NCBI GenBank assembly: GCA_005862225.1
Contig: SZXV01000002.1
Coordinates: 124,001 to 188,000 of the forward strand
Origin: Chlorobium sp.
GTDB taxonomy: Bacteria; Bacteroidota; Chlorobiia; Chlorobiales; Chlorobiaceae
DNA length: 64,000 bases
Reading direction: 5' to 3'
Every line of letters begins with the position of its first letter. The first letter of the stretch is position 1. Shown here in pieces: positions 44,422 through 53,515 of this stretch. The notes beneath the pieces were generated by a model. It was not told the DNA's origin, ran no database searches, and saw only the letters and a list, made by a program, of their open reading frames with translations. Both the position numbers and the translations under genes were made by a program.

Positions 44422-46326
44422 ATGAATAAGTTGAGCAATCCGATAAATTGGATACGCAGGGGTAAATGGATAAAGCGGCTCGATAATGGGGGGATCGTGA
44501 TTCTCGGCATATTGCTGCTGGGTTCAACGGTGCTGTGGATGTTTTCCATGGATGAAGCTTTTCTCTCCCGATTTCGCAAGTCTTTATATTATTCTTTTCA
44601 ATTTATTACTCTTGGCAAGGATGTCGATGGCGTGAATGATCCGTGCCTGCGACATGCCCTGTACGTACTCCAGTTTGCCATTCCATTATTTGCTTCGGGC
44701 ACTTTTGTTTCACAGTTGTTTCGCAATCGTCTTGTACCCTTTTTGAAAAGAGTGGAGGTTAACGCCCTCACCAATCACCATGTCATTATCGGCTATGGCG
44801 CATTCGGGCAGGCGTTAGCGAAAAAGCTTGTGGACAAAAAGCGTGTTGACAAAAAGAATGTTGTCGCCATTGATCTTCTTGATCCTTTCGGACTTGATGA
44901 CACCAACCCCATCGTGCTCTGCCATGATGCCTTGCATACAGACATCGGGAAAATAGCAAATCTGCAACATGCCGAATGTCTCTATCTGCTTCTTCCAGAG
45001 GAACGGGACAACCAGTCAATTCTGAAAAACATTCTTGCCTCCAACTCTCTGAAAGAAGATCTGCGGATATTTGTTCGTACAGCATCGGGTGATATGCAGC
45101 GCCTTTGTGTGGACTGGGTTGGGCTCAAGGGAATTCACTCTCAAGAATTTGATATTCGTGCTTTGAATCCGTTTGACATTGTTGCCCGTGGCATTGTCAA
45201 TACCTATGCCCCCGATGTCTATGCGCCAACCGACAGAGTTGGCCCTGTTGCTCAAACGATCATGGTGGTTGGTACGTCTGAGGCGGCAAAGGCGCTTCTG
45301 GTAAGGTTTGCCCGTATCGGTGTTTTTTCGCCCAAAGGCAAGCTGCACGTGGTTTGGGCAGGAGACGGCGTGGAGGATGCATTCCGGCAGCTTAAAGCTG
45401 TCTATCCGGCGCTTGGAGCCGACTTTAGCTCCGTCAACGATTGGGGAGGCGGAGATAAAACTTCCAGAGAATATTTTGAGAGCGTTTTGCCGCCGATCAA
45501 GCTTACTCTTCTGAATATTCCTGCGGCGGAAGCTATTCGAAAACAGTCCATTGCTGTGATGGACAATACACGATGGCCATCGGTTATTTATGTGTGCCAC
45601 GATTCGGATATTCGCAATCTGGTCGAAGCTCGCGATCTTCAGGCCGCTTTGTGCATGGATAAGGAGGTGATCCGCACAACCGGGAAAGGCCAGCAGCAGC
45701 GGTTGATTCTGGCGGTGCAAGGCAAGGCGGATCTGGGAATTGCGGAAGATGCCGATTTGCCAGCGTTACAGAATCTGCCATATCGCATTAAGGAGATAAG
45801 TATTGACTTCATGTTTGCTAAAACAGTTGCGGAAGACCGTGCTGATGAAATTGCAAAAGGTTATTTTGACGTTTACGCAGAATCTCATAAGGTCGAAGAT
45901 AAGGACTGGAATCATCTGAAACTTTTTGAGAAAGAGTCGAATCGTGATCTTGCCGATCATCTGGCAATGAAAGCCCGCTATGCAGGAATTGGGGCTGAAA
46001 AGGTTACTGCTTCTGTTTTTTACGGAAATGCCACTCTTTCAAATGACGAGTGCAAGCTGATGGAGGAGGCACGTGCAGAGCTGATTGCCATGGAGCAGCG
46101 AAGGTACCGGGCATTTATGTTCATGAATGGATTTATTCACGGGAGCCATCCGGTGGAATATGATAATTCTCAAAAGAGCTGGGGTAAGAAGCTGGATCAA
46201 TATCTTCGGGTGAATGACACGCTGCTTCAGGAGAACTTGCCTGAAGATGAACAAAAGAAAGATGACGATATCGTCGACTATTCACTACAGGTGTTGCGGT
46301 TAAAAAATCTTGCTGCGCCAAGATAA
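44422..46326 (+). CDS. Channel-like membrane protein: two TM helices - RCK/TrkA-N domains - RyR domain
   Basis: The 634-residue protein begins with helix 1 (about 24-41) and helix 2 (about 79-99). A segment between them, Y-Y-S-F-Q-F-I-T-L-G-K-D (56-67), sits where a K-channel pore loop and filter would be, but without the usual T-V-G-Y-G. A Rossmann RCK domain follows (G-Y-G-A-F-G, 124-129), then a second one (M-V-V-G-T-S-E-A-A-K-A-L-L). The C-terminal region (about 540-625, E-Q-R-R-Y-R-A-F-M-F-M-N-G-F, L-P-E-D-E-Q-K-K-D-D-D) fits the RyR domain of PF02026 type. Such TrkA-N/RyR proteins are known but not characterised. Confidence 0.85.
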   Translation: MNKLSNPINWIRRGKWIKRLDNGGIVILGILLLGSTVLWMFSMDEAFLSRFRKSLYYSFQFITLGKDVDGVNDPCLRHALYVLQFAIPLFASGTFVSQLFRNRLVPFLKRVEVNALTNHHVIIGYGAFGQALAKKLVDKKRVDKKNVVAIDLLDPFGLDDTNPIVLCHDALHTDIGKIANLQHAECLYLLLPEERDNQSILKNILASNSLKEDLRIFVRTASGDMQRLCVDWVGLKGIHSQEFDIRALNPFDIVARGIVNTYAPDVYAPTDRVGPVAQTIMVVGTSEAAKALLVRFARIGVFSPKGKLHVVWAGDGVEDAFRQLKAVYPALGADFSSVNDWGGGDKTSREYFESVLPPIKLTLLNIPAAEAIRKQSIAVMDNTRWPSVIYVCHDSDIRNLVEARDLQAALCMDKEVIRTTGKGQQQRLILAVQGKADLGIAEDADLPALQNLPYRIKEISIDFMFAKTVAEDRADEIAKGYFDVYAESHKVEDKDWNHLKLFEKESNRDLADHLAMKARYAGIGAEKVTASVFYGNATLSNDECKLMEEARAELIAMEQRRYRAFMFMNGFIHGSHPVEYDNSQKSWGKKLDQYLRVNDTLLQENLPEDEQKKDDDIVDYSLQVLRLKNLAAPR

Positions 46327-46436
46327 CCATTCAGGAACCTGAGAGGATTCAGTGAAGTTCAGGTTTGCCGGAAAGCAACCCTTCAGTTTTTTCCTTATAT
46401 TGCCTCCCTGATTTCATATCGTTTAAACCCGTTTTT

Positions 46437-47066
46437 ATGTCGAAGCAATGCAGGTGTTCCGATGGGCTGACTGACCGGACTCGTTATGAGGAGGTGGTGC
46501 TCGATATTATGCTCTACAGCGCCCGCCTCAAGGAGACGGTGGCTCGGCAGAACAGCTCGGTTATTGTTGCCATGGCGCGCATGATGGCCGAGACATTTGA
46601 GGAGGGCGGAAAGGTGCTGTTCTGTGGCAATGGCGGCAGTGCGGCGGATGCCCAGCATCTGGCGACGGAGCTGACCATTCGCTACCGAAGCGCGGTGGTT
46701 CGTCCGGCGCTTCCGGCAATTGCGCTCTCTACTGATACATCGGCCCTGACGGCGGGTGCAAATGATCTTGGGTATGATGCGGTTTTTGCCCGTCTTGTTG
46801 AGGCTTATGGCCGTGAAGGTGATCTTCTGGTCGGTTTGTCCACCAGTGGCAACAGCAAAAGTGTGATCAATGCGCTCGAGTGTGCGAAGCGGCAGGGAAT
46901 GAAGACGTTAACCCTGCTTGGAGGTGATGGTGGTGTGTTGAAGGGGATGGCTGATCTGGAAATTATTGTTCCTCATGCTGGTTCTGCTGACCGGGTTCAG
47001 GAGTGCCATATTGCTGTTGGCCATGTCCTTATTGATCTTGCAGAGCGGATGCTTGGCTATTGTTAG
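46437..47066 (+). CDS. gmhA: SIS-domain phosphosugar isomerase, GmhA-like
   Basis: A SIS-domain protein of the phosphoheptose isomerase type converts sedoheptulose 7-phosphate to D-glycero-manno-heptose 7-phosphate for lipopolysaccharide core. Diagnostic stretches are [24 protein letters not shown] and the C-terminal [10 protein letters not shown]. The start is uncertain. The frame is open from 46365, with ATG at 46437 (210 residues) and ATG at 46509 (186 residues, near the usual GmhA length). An AGGAGG at 46489-46494 favours a start later than 46437. No other heptose genes are close. Confidence 0.85.
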   Translation: MSKQCRCSDGLTDRTRYEEVVLDIMLYSARLKETVARQNSSVIVAMARMMAETFEEGGKVLFCGNGGSAADAQHLATELTIRYRSAVVRPALPAIALSTDTSALTAGANDLGYDAVFARLVEAYGREGDLLVGLSTSGNSKSVINALECAKRQGMKTLTLLGGDGGVLKGMADLEIIVPHAGSADRVQECHIAVGHVLIDLAERMLGYC

Positions 47067-47097
47067 TCCGCAAAAATAACTCAAAACAACGATTGTT

Positions 47098-47565
47098 ATG
47101 CAGATAAAGCAGATTGAGGGTGCGTTGAGTGCAACTGATACACGGTTTGCGCTGGTTGTTTCCCGCTTTAACGATTTTATTGGGCAGAAGCTTGTTGAGG
47201 GCGCTGTTGACTGTATCCGTCGGCATGGCGGATCGGAGGAGAATATCACCATCTACCGCTGTCCGGGAGCTTTTGAGCTGCCGATGGTGGCCAAAAAGGT
47301 GGCGCTGAGCGGCAAGTATGATGCCATTGTGACGCTTGGCGTGATTATCAGGGGCTCGACGCCGCATTTTGATGTTATTGCTGCCGAAGCGACCAAGGGG
47401 ATTGCCCAGGCATCTCTCGACACCGGAGTTCCGATTGCCTTTGGTGTGCTCACCACGGAAAATCTTGAGCAGGCGATTGAGCGGGCAGGCACGAAAGCCG
47501 GCAACAAGGGTTTTGATGCCGCCATGACGGCTATTGAGATGGTTAATCTCTATCGCCAGATTTAG
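47098..47565 (+). CDS. ribH: RibH, 6,7-dimethyl-8-ribityllumazine synthase
   Basis: RibH catalyses the penultimate step of riboflavin synthesis. The 155 residues contain V-S-R-F-N-D-F-I (substrate loop), [22 protein letters not shown] (the His near the catalytic site) and F-G-V-L-T-T-E-N. Length is normal for icosahedral lumazine synthase. The gene is followed after nine bases by the convergent plsC gene; no other rib gene is near. Confidence 0.96.
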   Translation: MQIKQIEGALSATDTRFALVVSRFNDFIGQKLVEGAVDCIRRHGGSEENITIYRCPGAFELPMVAKKVALSGKYDAIVTLGVIIRGSTPHFDVIAAEATKGIAQASLDTGVPIAFGVLTTENLEQAIERAGTKAGNKGFDAAMTAIEMVNLYRQI

Positions 47566-47574
47566 AGATATCCT

Positions 47575-48285
47575 TCAGTTATTGCGGTACCGGTTGAAGT
47601 TGGCCGTGACTACCCCGGAGCAGGCGGCCATCAGCTCTTCGATGGAGCTGAACGATGACGGTAGAATGGGTTTGTCGATGATCACCCTGATCGTTCCCTT
47701 GTTGATGACAAGGCTTTTTTTCGGGGTGATCAGATGGCTTCCGATGATGGTGACGGGCAGTACGGGAGCGCCGCCTTTCATTGCGACACGGAATGCGCCG
47801 CGCTTGAAGGGAAGGAGTTCCCCGGTGGCTGATCGGGTTCCTTCCGGAAAAATGTGCAGGGAATGCCCTTTTTTCAGCACTTCTGTTGCATCAATAAGGC
47901 TGTTCAGAGCATCCCGGTTTTGTCCTCGTTTGATCATGACATAGCCAGCCTGCTTGAGAGCCAGACCGAAGAGCGGTATTTTGCCAAGCTCCTCTTTTGC
48001 CATAAACCGAAGATTGAGTTTCATGATCCCCAGCAGCAGCGGGATATCGGCCATGCCTGCATGGTTGCTGATGACGAGATAGTGTTGATCGGAGCTGTAA
48101 TTCTCCTGCCCGATCACTTCGATGTTTATTCCAAAAAGCTTTGCGCTCAGCCTGCCCCACCATGCCGCAATTTTATAAAAGCTGTTGCCGGCAGGGTTGA
48201 TGAGAGTAAGCAAGAGGATTAACAATATCCCGAAAAACATGATGGGTATCAGGATAAAGAGAAACAGCAGTGTTCTGAAGTTCAT
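47575..48285 (-). CDS. plsC: 1-acyl-sn-glycerol-3-phosphate acyltransferase (PlsC)
   Basis: PlsC makes phosphatidic acid from lysophosphatidic acid at the inner membrane. The protein has 236 residues with an N-terminal hydrophobic helix (about 5-28). The acyltransferase motif I is S-N-H-A-G-M-A-D-I-P (an H-x4-D with the family spacing) and motif III is F-P-E-G-T-R-S. It is the last gene of the minus-strand unit thrB-thrC-plsC, starting 18 bases after the thrC stop. Confidence 0.92.
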   Translation of the reverse strand: MNFRTLLFLFILIPIMFFGILLILLLTLINPAGNSFYKIAAWWGRLSAKLFGINIEVIGQENYSSDQHYLVISNHAGMADIPLLLGIMKLNLRFMAKEELGKIPLFGLALKQAGYVMIKRGQNRDALNSLIDATEVLKKGHSLHIFPEGTRSATGELLPFKRGAFRVAMKGGAPVLPVTIIGSHLITPKKSLVINKGTIRVIIDKPILPSSFSSIEELMAACSGVVTANFNRYRNN

Positions 48286-48303
48286 GGCATACTACATTCA
48301 GGG

Positions 48304-49620
48304 TTACTGGTCGAGTCGGTTAAGAAAAGCAGCCAGCTCGTTATACTCCGGTCTGATCAGTGTGGCGCTTTTCTTTTTTTCCATCAGTCCCTGGAGGTTT
48401 GAGGGAATCTCGATTGTTGTCTCAAGCGTCTCCTCAATTGCTTCAAGAAATTTGACCGGGTGGGCAGTTGAAAGGAGAATGCCGGGCTTCTCTTCATTGC
48501 CAGTGGTGCTTCTGTACATTTCAAGAGCGCGGAAGGCTACGGCGGTATGTGGCTCCATGACATAACCGAACCGCTCGTTCACTGAACGGATGGTGGCTCT
48601 TGTCTCTTCATCCGAAACCGCAATACCGGAAATATCCCTTGCCATCGAGGTATAATCGTTGTGATAGAAATATCTCAGTCGGGCAAAATTGCTTGGGTTG
48701 CCGACGTCCATGGCCGTTGAAAGGGTCGTGATGGTTGGGCGCGGGTCGTAGCGTCCACTCTCAATATAGCGGGTCACGCTGTCGTTGGCATTTGACGCGG
48801 CTATAAAGTGGCCGATAGGGAACCCCATCCGCTTCGCGAGTACTCCGGCAGTAAGGTTTCCGTAATTGCCGCTTGGCACGGAAAAGAGAGGCTCATTGCA
48901 GCCGTAACGCTCCTTGAGTTGCAGGGCAGCCCAGGCATAGTAGAATGACTGGGGAATCAGTCGAGATATATTGATGGAGTTGGCGGAGGTGAGTGTCAGG
49001 CATTTATGCAGTGACGGATCAACAAACGCCTGTTTTACCATGCGCTGGCAGTCGTCAAAATCTCCCTTGACTTCAAGAGCAAAAACATTACCTCCGGCAG
49101 TGGTGAGCTGCTGTTCCTGAAGGGGGCTTACCTTGCCCGAAGGGTAGAGCAGCACCACCCTCGTGTTTGCGATTCCCTGAAATCCATACGCAACCGCGCT
49201 TCCCGTATCTCCCGAGGTTGCCACAAGCACCGTGATAAGCTTCCCCTCTTCCGCCGCAAAATAACCGGTCAGACGTGCGAGGAAGCGTGCGCCGTAATCC
49301 TTGAAGGCGAGTGTCGGGCCACAGAAAAGCTCTTCAACAAATGTATTGCTCTCAAGCTCCACAATCGGCGTATCGAAGTTGAAGCAGTTGTCGATCATGT
49401 CGGTGAGCTGATCCGGCGGAATATCACTGCCGATAAATTTTCTGGCAATGGCAAAAGCGATGTTGTTGAAGCTTGCGCCTTCAAGCAGGGCAATCTCCTC
49501 TGGCGAGAAACGGGGAATTTCAGAGGGGACATAGAGGCCGCCGTCGGGAGCAAGTCCTTCAAGTGTTGCCTTTTTCAGGGAGACGGGTATTGATGATTTA
49601 TTGGTGCTGAAATAGATCAT
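48304..49620 (-). CDS. thrC: ThrC, threonine synthase
   Basis: This PLP-dependent enzyme converts O-phosphohomoserine to threonine. The 438 residues include the PLP lysine region F-K-D-Y-G-A-R-F, the glycine-rich phosphate loop A-T-S-G-D-T-G-S-A-V and the PLP-ring region S-V-P-S-G-N-Y-G-N-L-T-A-G. Its form is the long class of threonine synthase seen in E. coli and yeast. It lies 31 bases after thrB on the same strand. Confidence 0.95.
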   Translation of the reverse strand: MIYFSTNKSSIPVSLKKATLEGLAPDGGLYVPSEIPRFSPEEIALLEGASFNNIAFAIARKFIGSDIPPDQLTDMIDNCFNFDTPIVELESNTFVEELFCGPTLAFKDYGARFLARLTGYFAAEEGKLITVLVATSGDTGSAVAYGFQGIANTRVVLLYPSGKVSPLQEQQLTTAGGNVFALEVKGDFDDCQRMVKQAFVDPSLHKCLTLTSANSINISRLIPQSFYYAWAALQLKERYGCNEPLFSVPSGNYGNLTAGVLAKRMGFPIGHFIAASNANDSVTRYIESGRYDPRPTITTLSTAMDVGNPSNFARLRYFYHNDYTSMARDISGIAVSDEETRATIRSVNERFGYVMEPHTAVAFRALEMYRSTTGNEEKPGILLSTAHPVKFLEAIEETLETTIEIPSNLQGLMEKKKSATLIRPEYNELAAFLNRLDQ

Positions 49621-49651
49621 GAGTTGGACGGTTCGCTATTATGAATGTTTG

Positions 49652-50614
49652 TTACAGTATTCGTGCGCCTTGCTTGCAGATCGGTGTTACCCACATATCT
49701 GACTGCAGTGGCGTTTTGGAGTGGAGAAAAGCCTCCTTCATGGCAGTGCCTACCTGCAGGGCAATTTTTTCCGAAGAAGAAAATGCGAAAACAGAGGGGC
49801 CGGAACCGGCAATGCTGCACCCGAGAGCGCCTGCATCCAGCGCAGCTCGCTTGACGTCAAAAAAACCCGGAATCAGCGGAGCGCGTTTTGGTTCGGCAAT
49901 CACGTCAACGAGGGCTCGTCCGATGAGGTCATAGTCGGAGGTCAGCAATCCTGCTACAAGAGCCCCGACATTGCCCCATTGCTGGGTAGCTGTTTTGAGG
50001 GGAATTGATGCGGGAAGCACGGAACGGGCATAGGCGGTGCGCAGTTCTGTGTGAGGGTGCACCAGGGAGCAATAGAGGTTTTCGGGAGATGGAATCGTAA
50101 TAAGGTCAAGCGGCGTATAACTTCTTATCAGCACGAAATTGCCAAGAATCGCCGGTGCGGCGTTGTCGGCATGAGCCGAACCGCAGGCCACCCGTTCACC
50201 CTCAATGGCAAAATGCACCAGTTCCATTTTTGAGCAGGGGTTTCCCAGCAGCTCATTTGCGGCGACAAGTGCCGCAGCAGCGCTTGCGGCGCTGCTGCCC
50301 ATTCCACTGCTGAGCGGCAGGTGCTTGACAAGTTCAAGAGAAATATGGCCGGTAAAGTCAATCTGCTTGTGATTGCGGATATATTCGAGAAATTTCAGGA
50401 CAACAAAACTGGAAGTATTTTTTTTCGGATCAAGGGGCAGTGCGCCGCCGTCGCCGGTAATACTTGTAATGGAGACCGGTGAACTGGAATCTATCGTGTC
50501 GGAAAGAGTCAGAATTACCTCATCACCGGGTTCGGTAATGGCAAATCCAAGAACATCAAAGCCGCAGGCGACATTGCCAACGGTTGCTGAAGCGAATCCT
50601 TTGACCGTTTTCAT
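49652..50614 (-). CDS. thrB: ThrB, homoserine kinase
   Basis: This GHMP-family kinase phosphorylates homoserine. It has 320 residues, with the substrate region A-T-V-G-N-V-A-C-G-F-D-V-L-G and the ATP loop L-P-L-S-S-G-M-G-S-S-A-A-S-A-A-A. The C-terminal motif is G-A-L-G-C-S-I-A-G-S-G-P-S-V-F-A-F. It is the first gene of the minus-strand thrB-thrC-plsC unit and diverges from atpA with a 222-base shared upstream region. The bifunctional ThrA lies 3 kb away at 53516. Confidence 0.95.
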   Translation of the reverse strand: MKTVKGFASATVGNVACGFDVLGFAITEPGDEVILTLSDTIDSSSPVSITSITGDGGALPLDPKKNTSSFVVLKFLEYIRNHKQIDFTGHISLELVKHLPLSSGMGSSAASAAAALVAANELLGNPCSKMELVHFAIEGERVACGSAHADNAAPAILGNFVLIRSYTPLDLITIPSPENLYCSLVHPHTELRTAYARSVLPASIPLKTATQQWGNVGALVAGLLTSDYDLIGRALVDVIAEPKRAPLIPGFFDVKRAALDAGALGCSIAGSGPSVFAFSSSEKIALQVGTAMKEAFLHSKTPLQSDMWVTPICKQGARIL

Positions 50615-50748
50615 ACTGTTTTCTTCGGGAAAAATTCCGGTATGTTTGCTGATGTATCGTTTGCTTTAATGAATAAGCGTTTAGTTCGGTAAATGAGAGA
50701 AAGGGATTTGAATAACTAAAAGCTTTTCATTAAATTTAGGTTTTAAAT

Positions 50749-50783
50749 CTTTTGGAATGGAACAGTCCGTTGGACTTCCAAAG
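50749..50783 (+). promoter_or_regulatory. Hairpin in the atpA leader
   Basis: AGTCC-GTT-GGACT (50764-50776) forms a perfect small stem-loop. CTTTTGGAA (50749-50757) and TTCCAAAG (50776-50783) can extend it outwards with one bulged base and an internal loop. It sits about 55 bases before the atpA start, in the divergent thrB/atpA region. It may affect leader stability or translation; no known riboswitch class fits. Confidence 0.4.
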
Positions 50784-50836
50784 AAGGTAAGCAGAATCTT
50801 TCTCTTTTCTTAACAAATAACCAAGCGGAATAAGAT

Positions 50837-52417
50837 ATGTCTACAACAGTCAGGCCTGATGAGGTTTCATCCATACTTCGCAAGCAGCTTGCCGGTTTTG
50901 AGTCAGAAGCGGAAGTTTATGATGTGGGAACAGTACTGCAGGTTGGTGACGGTATTGCTCGTGTTTATGGTTTATCGAAGGTTGCCGCAGGCGAGCTTCT
51001 TGAGTTTCCCAACAAAGTGATGGGTATGGCTTTAAACCTTGAGGAGGACAATGTCGGCGCTGTATTGTTTGGTGAATCCAATCTGGTGAAAGAGGGTGAT
51101 ACGGTGAAAAGAAGCGGCATTCTTGCTTCTATACCGGTTGGTGAAGCCATGCTTGGCAGGGTCATCAATCCTTTGGGTGAGCCCATCGACGGCAAGGGTT
51201 CCATTGAAACAGAGATTCGTCTTCCACTCGAACGCAGGGCTCCTGGTGTTATTTATCGTAAATCAGTGCACGAACCATTGCAGACAGGTCTGAAGGCTAT
51301 TGATTCCATGATTCCGATTGGTCGCGGACAGCGCGAACTTATTATTGGTGACCGTCAGACAGGCAAAACTGCTGTTGCCGTTGATACCATCATCAATCAG
51401 AAAGGCAAAGGGGTTTATTGTATTTATGTGGCTATCGGTCTGAAAGGTTCGACGGTTGCCCAGGTGGTCAATACCCTTGAGAAATTTGATGCGATGGAGT
51501 ACACCACCGTCATTTCTGCTACAGCTTCTGATCCTGCTCCGCTTCAGTTTATTGCTCCTTTTGCCGGCGCTACTCTTGGAGAGTATTTCCGCGATACCGG
51601 TCGTCATGCGCTTGTTGTTTATGATGATCTTTCAAAACAGGCTGTAGCCTATCGTCAGGTTTCCCTGCTTCTCCGTCGTCCACCAGGACGTGAGGCATAT
51701 CCCGGCGACGTCTTCTATTTACACTCTCGTCTGCTTGAGAGAGCTGCAAAAATAACTGACGATATTGAAGTAGCAAAGAAAATGAACGATCTTCCTGATG
51801 CACTCAGGCCTTTGGTCAAGGGTGGAGGAAGTCTTACTGCGCTGCCGGTTATTGAAACGCAGGCCGGTGACGTTTCAGCATATATTCCGACCAACGTAAT
51901 TTCGATTACCGATGGTCAGATCTTCCTTGAATCGAACCTGTTCAACTCCGGACAGAGACCAGCTATCAACGTTGGTATTTCGGTCTCCCGTGTCGGTGGC
52001 GCTGCACAGATCAAGGCAATGAAAAAGGTTGCCGGTACATTGCGTCTCGATCTGGCACAGTTCCGTGAACTTGAGGCCTTCTCGAAATTCGGCTCCGATC
52101 TTGATAAAACCACCAAGGCACAGCTCGACAGGGGTGCAAGGCTGGTTGAAATTCTGAAGCAGGGCCAGTATATTCCGATGCCGGTTGAAAAACAGGTCGC
52201 TATTATTTTCCTTGGTACCCAGGGGCTGCTTGACTCGGTTGATTTGCGCTTTATTCGCAAATTTGAGGAGGAGTTTCTTGCCATGCTTGAAATCAAGCAC
52301 AATGATATGCTCAAGAAAATTTCAGAGAGCGGAACGCTGGAAGCTGATGCGGCAGGCAAACTCAAGGATATCGCAGTTAAATTTGTGGATACCTTCAAGG
52401 AAAAGAACAAGGCGTAA
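50837..52417 (+). CDS. atpA: ATP synthase F1 subunit alpha
   Basis: Alpha is the non-catalytic nucleotide-binding subunit of F1. The 526 residues carry the Walker A motif G-D-R-Q-T-G-K-T-A, Walker B within [10 protein letters not shown], the signature [11 protein letters not shown] and the arginine finger in that region. It is transcribed with atpG (48 bases later). The F0 genes lie at 19560-22789 and beta/epsilon are elsewhere, so this is one of at least three ATP synthase loci. Confidence 0.97.
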   Translation: MSTTVRPDEVSSILRKQLAGFESEAEVYDVGTVLQVGDGIARVYGLSKVAAGELLEFPNKVMGMALNLEEDNVGAVLFGESNLVKEGDTVKRSGILASIPVGEAMLGRVINPLGEPIDGKGSIETEIRLPLERRAPGVIYRKSVHEPLQTGLKAIDSMIPIGRGQRELIIGDRQTGKTAVAVDTIINQKGKGVYCIYVAIGLKGSTVAQVVNTLEKFDAMEYTTVISATASDPAPLQFIAPFAGATLGEYFRDTGRHALVVYDDLSKQAVAYRQVSLLLRRPPGREAYPGDVFYLHSRLLERAAKITDDIEVAKKMNDLPDALRPLVKGGGSLTALPVIETQAGDVSAYIPTNVISITDGQIFLESNLFNSGQRPAINVGISVSRVGGAAQIKAMKKVAGTLRLDLAQFRELEAFSKFGSDLDKTTKAQLDRGARLVEILKQGQYIPMPVEKQVAIIFLGTQGLLDSVDLRFIRKFEEEFLAMLEIKHNDMLKKISESGTLEADAAGKLKDIAVKFVDTFKEKNKA

Positions 52418-52465
52418 GAGAGAGGAGACAAGTTTTCAAGCAATTTATTAACAGTCCCGTAATAC

Positions 52466-53341
52466 ATGCCTACATTAAAGGATATACGTGTACGAATCAA
52501 AGGGGTAAAGTCTACACAGCAGGTCACCAAAGCAATGAAGATGGTGGCCGCTGCAAAGCTGAGAAGGGCTCAGGAACGGGCCGTCATGGCTCGCCCTTAT
52601 GCCGCGAAGCTGAAGGATATGCTTGGTTCACTCTCTGTCAAGGTAGACACTTCAGTCAACCCCCTGCTTTCAGGTCGTTCAGAGGTTAACAAGGTTCTTG
52701 TGATTCTTGTCACTGCCGACAGAGGTTTGTGCGGAGCATTTAATACCAATGCCATAAAGCTTGCGTATAAGCTCATTCATGAGGATTATGCTGCTCTTCA
52801 CAGCAAGGGCGGAGTCAGTCTGATCTGTGCCGGTTCCCGTGGCTTTGATTTTTTCAGGAAAAGAGAATACAAGATAGTCAAGGGCTATTCTTCTGTTTTT
52901 CAGCACCTTGATTTCAGTACAGCCAAAGAGATTGCCGATACTGCTTCGGGCATGTATCTGCGCGGCGAGGCCGACAGGGTGGTGGTTGTCTACAATGAAT
53001 TCAAGTCCGTGCTTGCCCCGCACCTGAGAGACGAAGTGATTCTGCCTATTGCTCCTGAAACTTCCGGCAAGGATAGTGGCAGTGATTATATTTACGAGCC
53101 ATCTCCTTCTGAAATTATTGACGTTCTGGTGCCCAAGCATCTTAATACCCAGATATGGAGAATGATGCTTGAATCGAATGCGGCTGAGCAGGCGGCCCGG
53201 ATGTCGGCGATGGATTCGGCCACTGAAAATGCCAAGGAGCTTCTCAGAACACTCAACATCAGTTACAACAGGGCCAGACAGGCAGCAATCACTACAGAGC
53301 TGAGTGAAATTGTCTCAGGAGCTGATGCATTGACCAGTTGA
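52466..53341 (+). CDS. atpG: ATP synthase F1 subunit gamma
   Basis: Gamma is the central rotor shaft. The 291 residues start [19 protein letters not shown], and the N-terminal coiled coil continues with [12 protein letters not shown]. The C-terminal helix ends [16 protein letters not shown]. The middle domain contains [13 protein letters not shown]. It is the last gene before a strong terminator at 53368. Confidence 0.96.
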   Translation: MPTLKDIRVRIKGVKSTQQVTKAMKMVAAAKLRRAQERAVMARPYAAKLKDMLGSLSVKVDTSVNPLLSGRSEVNKVLVILVTADRGLCGAFNTNAIKLAYKLIHEDYAALHSKGGVSLICAGSRGFDFFRKREYKIVKGYSSVFQHLDFSTAKEIADTASGMYLRGEADRVVVVYNEFKSVLAPHLRDEVILPIAPETSGKDSGSDYIYEPSPSEIIDVLVPKHLNTQIWRMMLESNAAEQAARMSAMDSATENAKELLRTLNISYNRARQAAITTELSEIVSGADALTS

Positions 53342-53367
53342 CAGAAGTATCTGGAAGTGATGATTTC

Positions 53368-53393
53368 AAAAGCGCCTGCAAGGGCGCTTTTTT
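53368..53393 (+). terminator. Rho-independent terminator of atpAG
   Basis: AAAAGCGCC / GGCGCTTTT (9 bp, loop TGCAAG) is followed by further T residues, 26 bases after the atpG stop. It is a classical intrinsic terminator. Confidence 0.92.
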
Positions 53394-53426
53394 ATTATAC
53401 TCTTGTTTCTGGAAGGAGCCGGCGTT

Positions 53427-53474
53427 ATGCAACTCATTCAGGAAATGATGTATATTCTCCAGGTTAGTGATTGA
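53427..53474 (+). CDS. Possible 15-residue leader ORF upstream of thrA
   Basis: The ORF M-Q-L-I-Q-E-M-M-Y-I-L-Q-V-S-D starts eight bases after a very good ribosome-binding site (GGAAGGAG at 53411-53418) and ends 41 bases before thrA. It contains no threonine and only two isoleucines, so it does not look like the attenuation leader of thr operons. It may be a chance ORF, or may couple translation of thrA. Confidence 0.3.
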   Translation: MQLIQEMMYILQVSD

Positions 53475-53515
53475 TCGTTCAGTCATTTTTCACATTTTAA
53501 TGAAGGCACAGGAGC

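Noticed and set aside
45016-45720. A 234-codon minus-strand ORF inside the RCK-RyR gene
   Set aside because: It is antisense to a well-supported protein with readable domains, and has no motif of its own.
42776-46326. A local DGR template repeat or reverse transcriptase
   Set aside because: I looked for a second copy of the G-G-S-W...C-R-S-A-N-R region and for RT motifs (Y-x-D-D) in the coding track; none was recognised in the window.
53427-53474. Classical threonine attenuator leader
   Set aside because: The short ORF has no Thr codons, and no alternative terminator hairpin precedes thrA.
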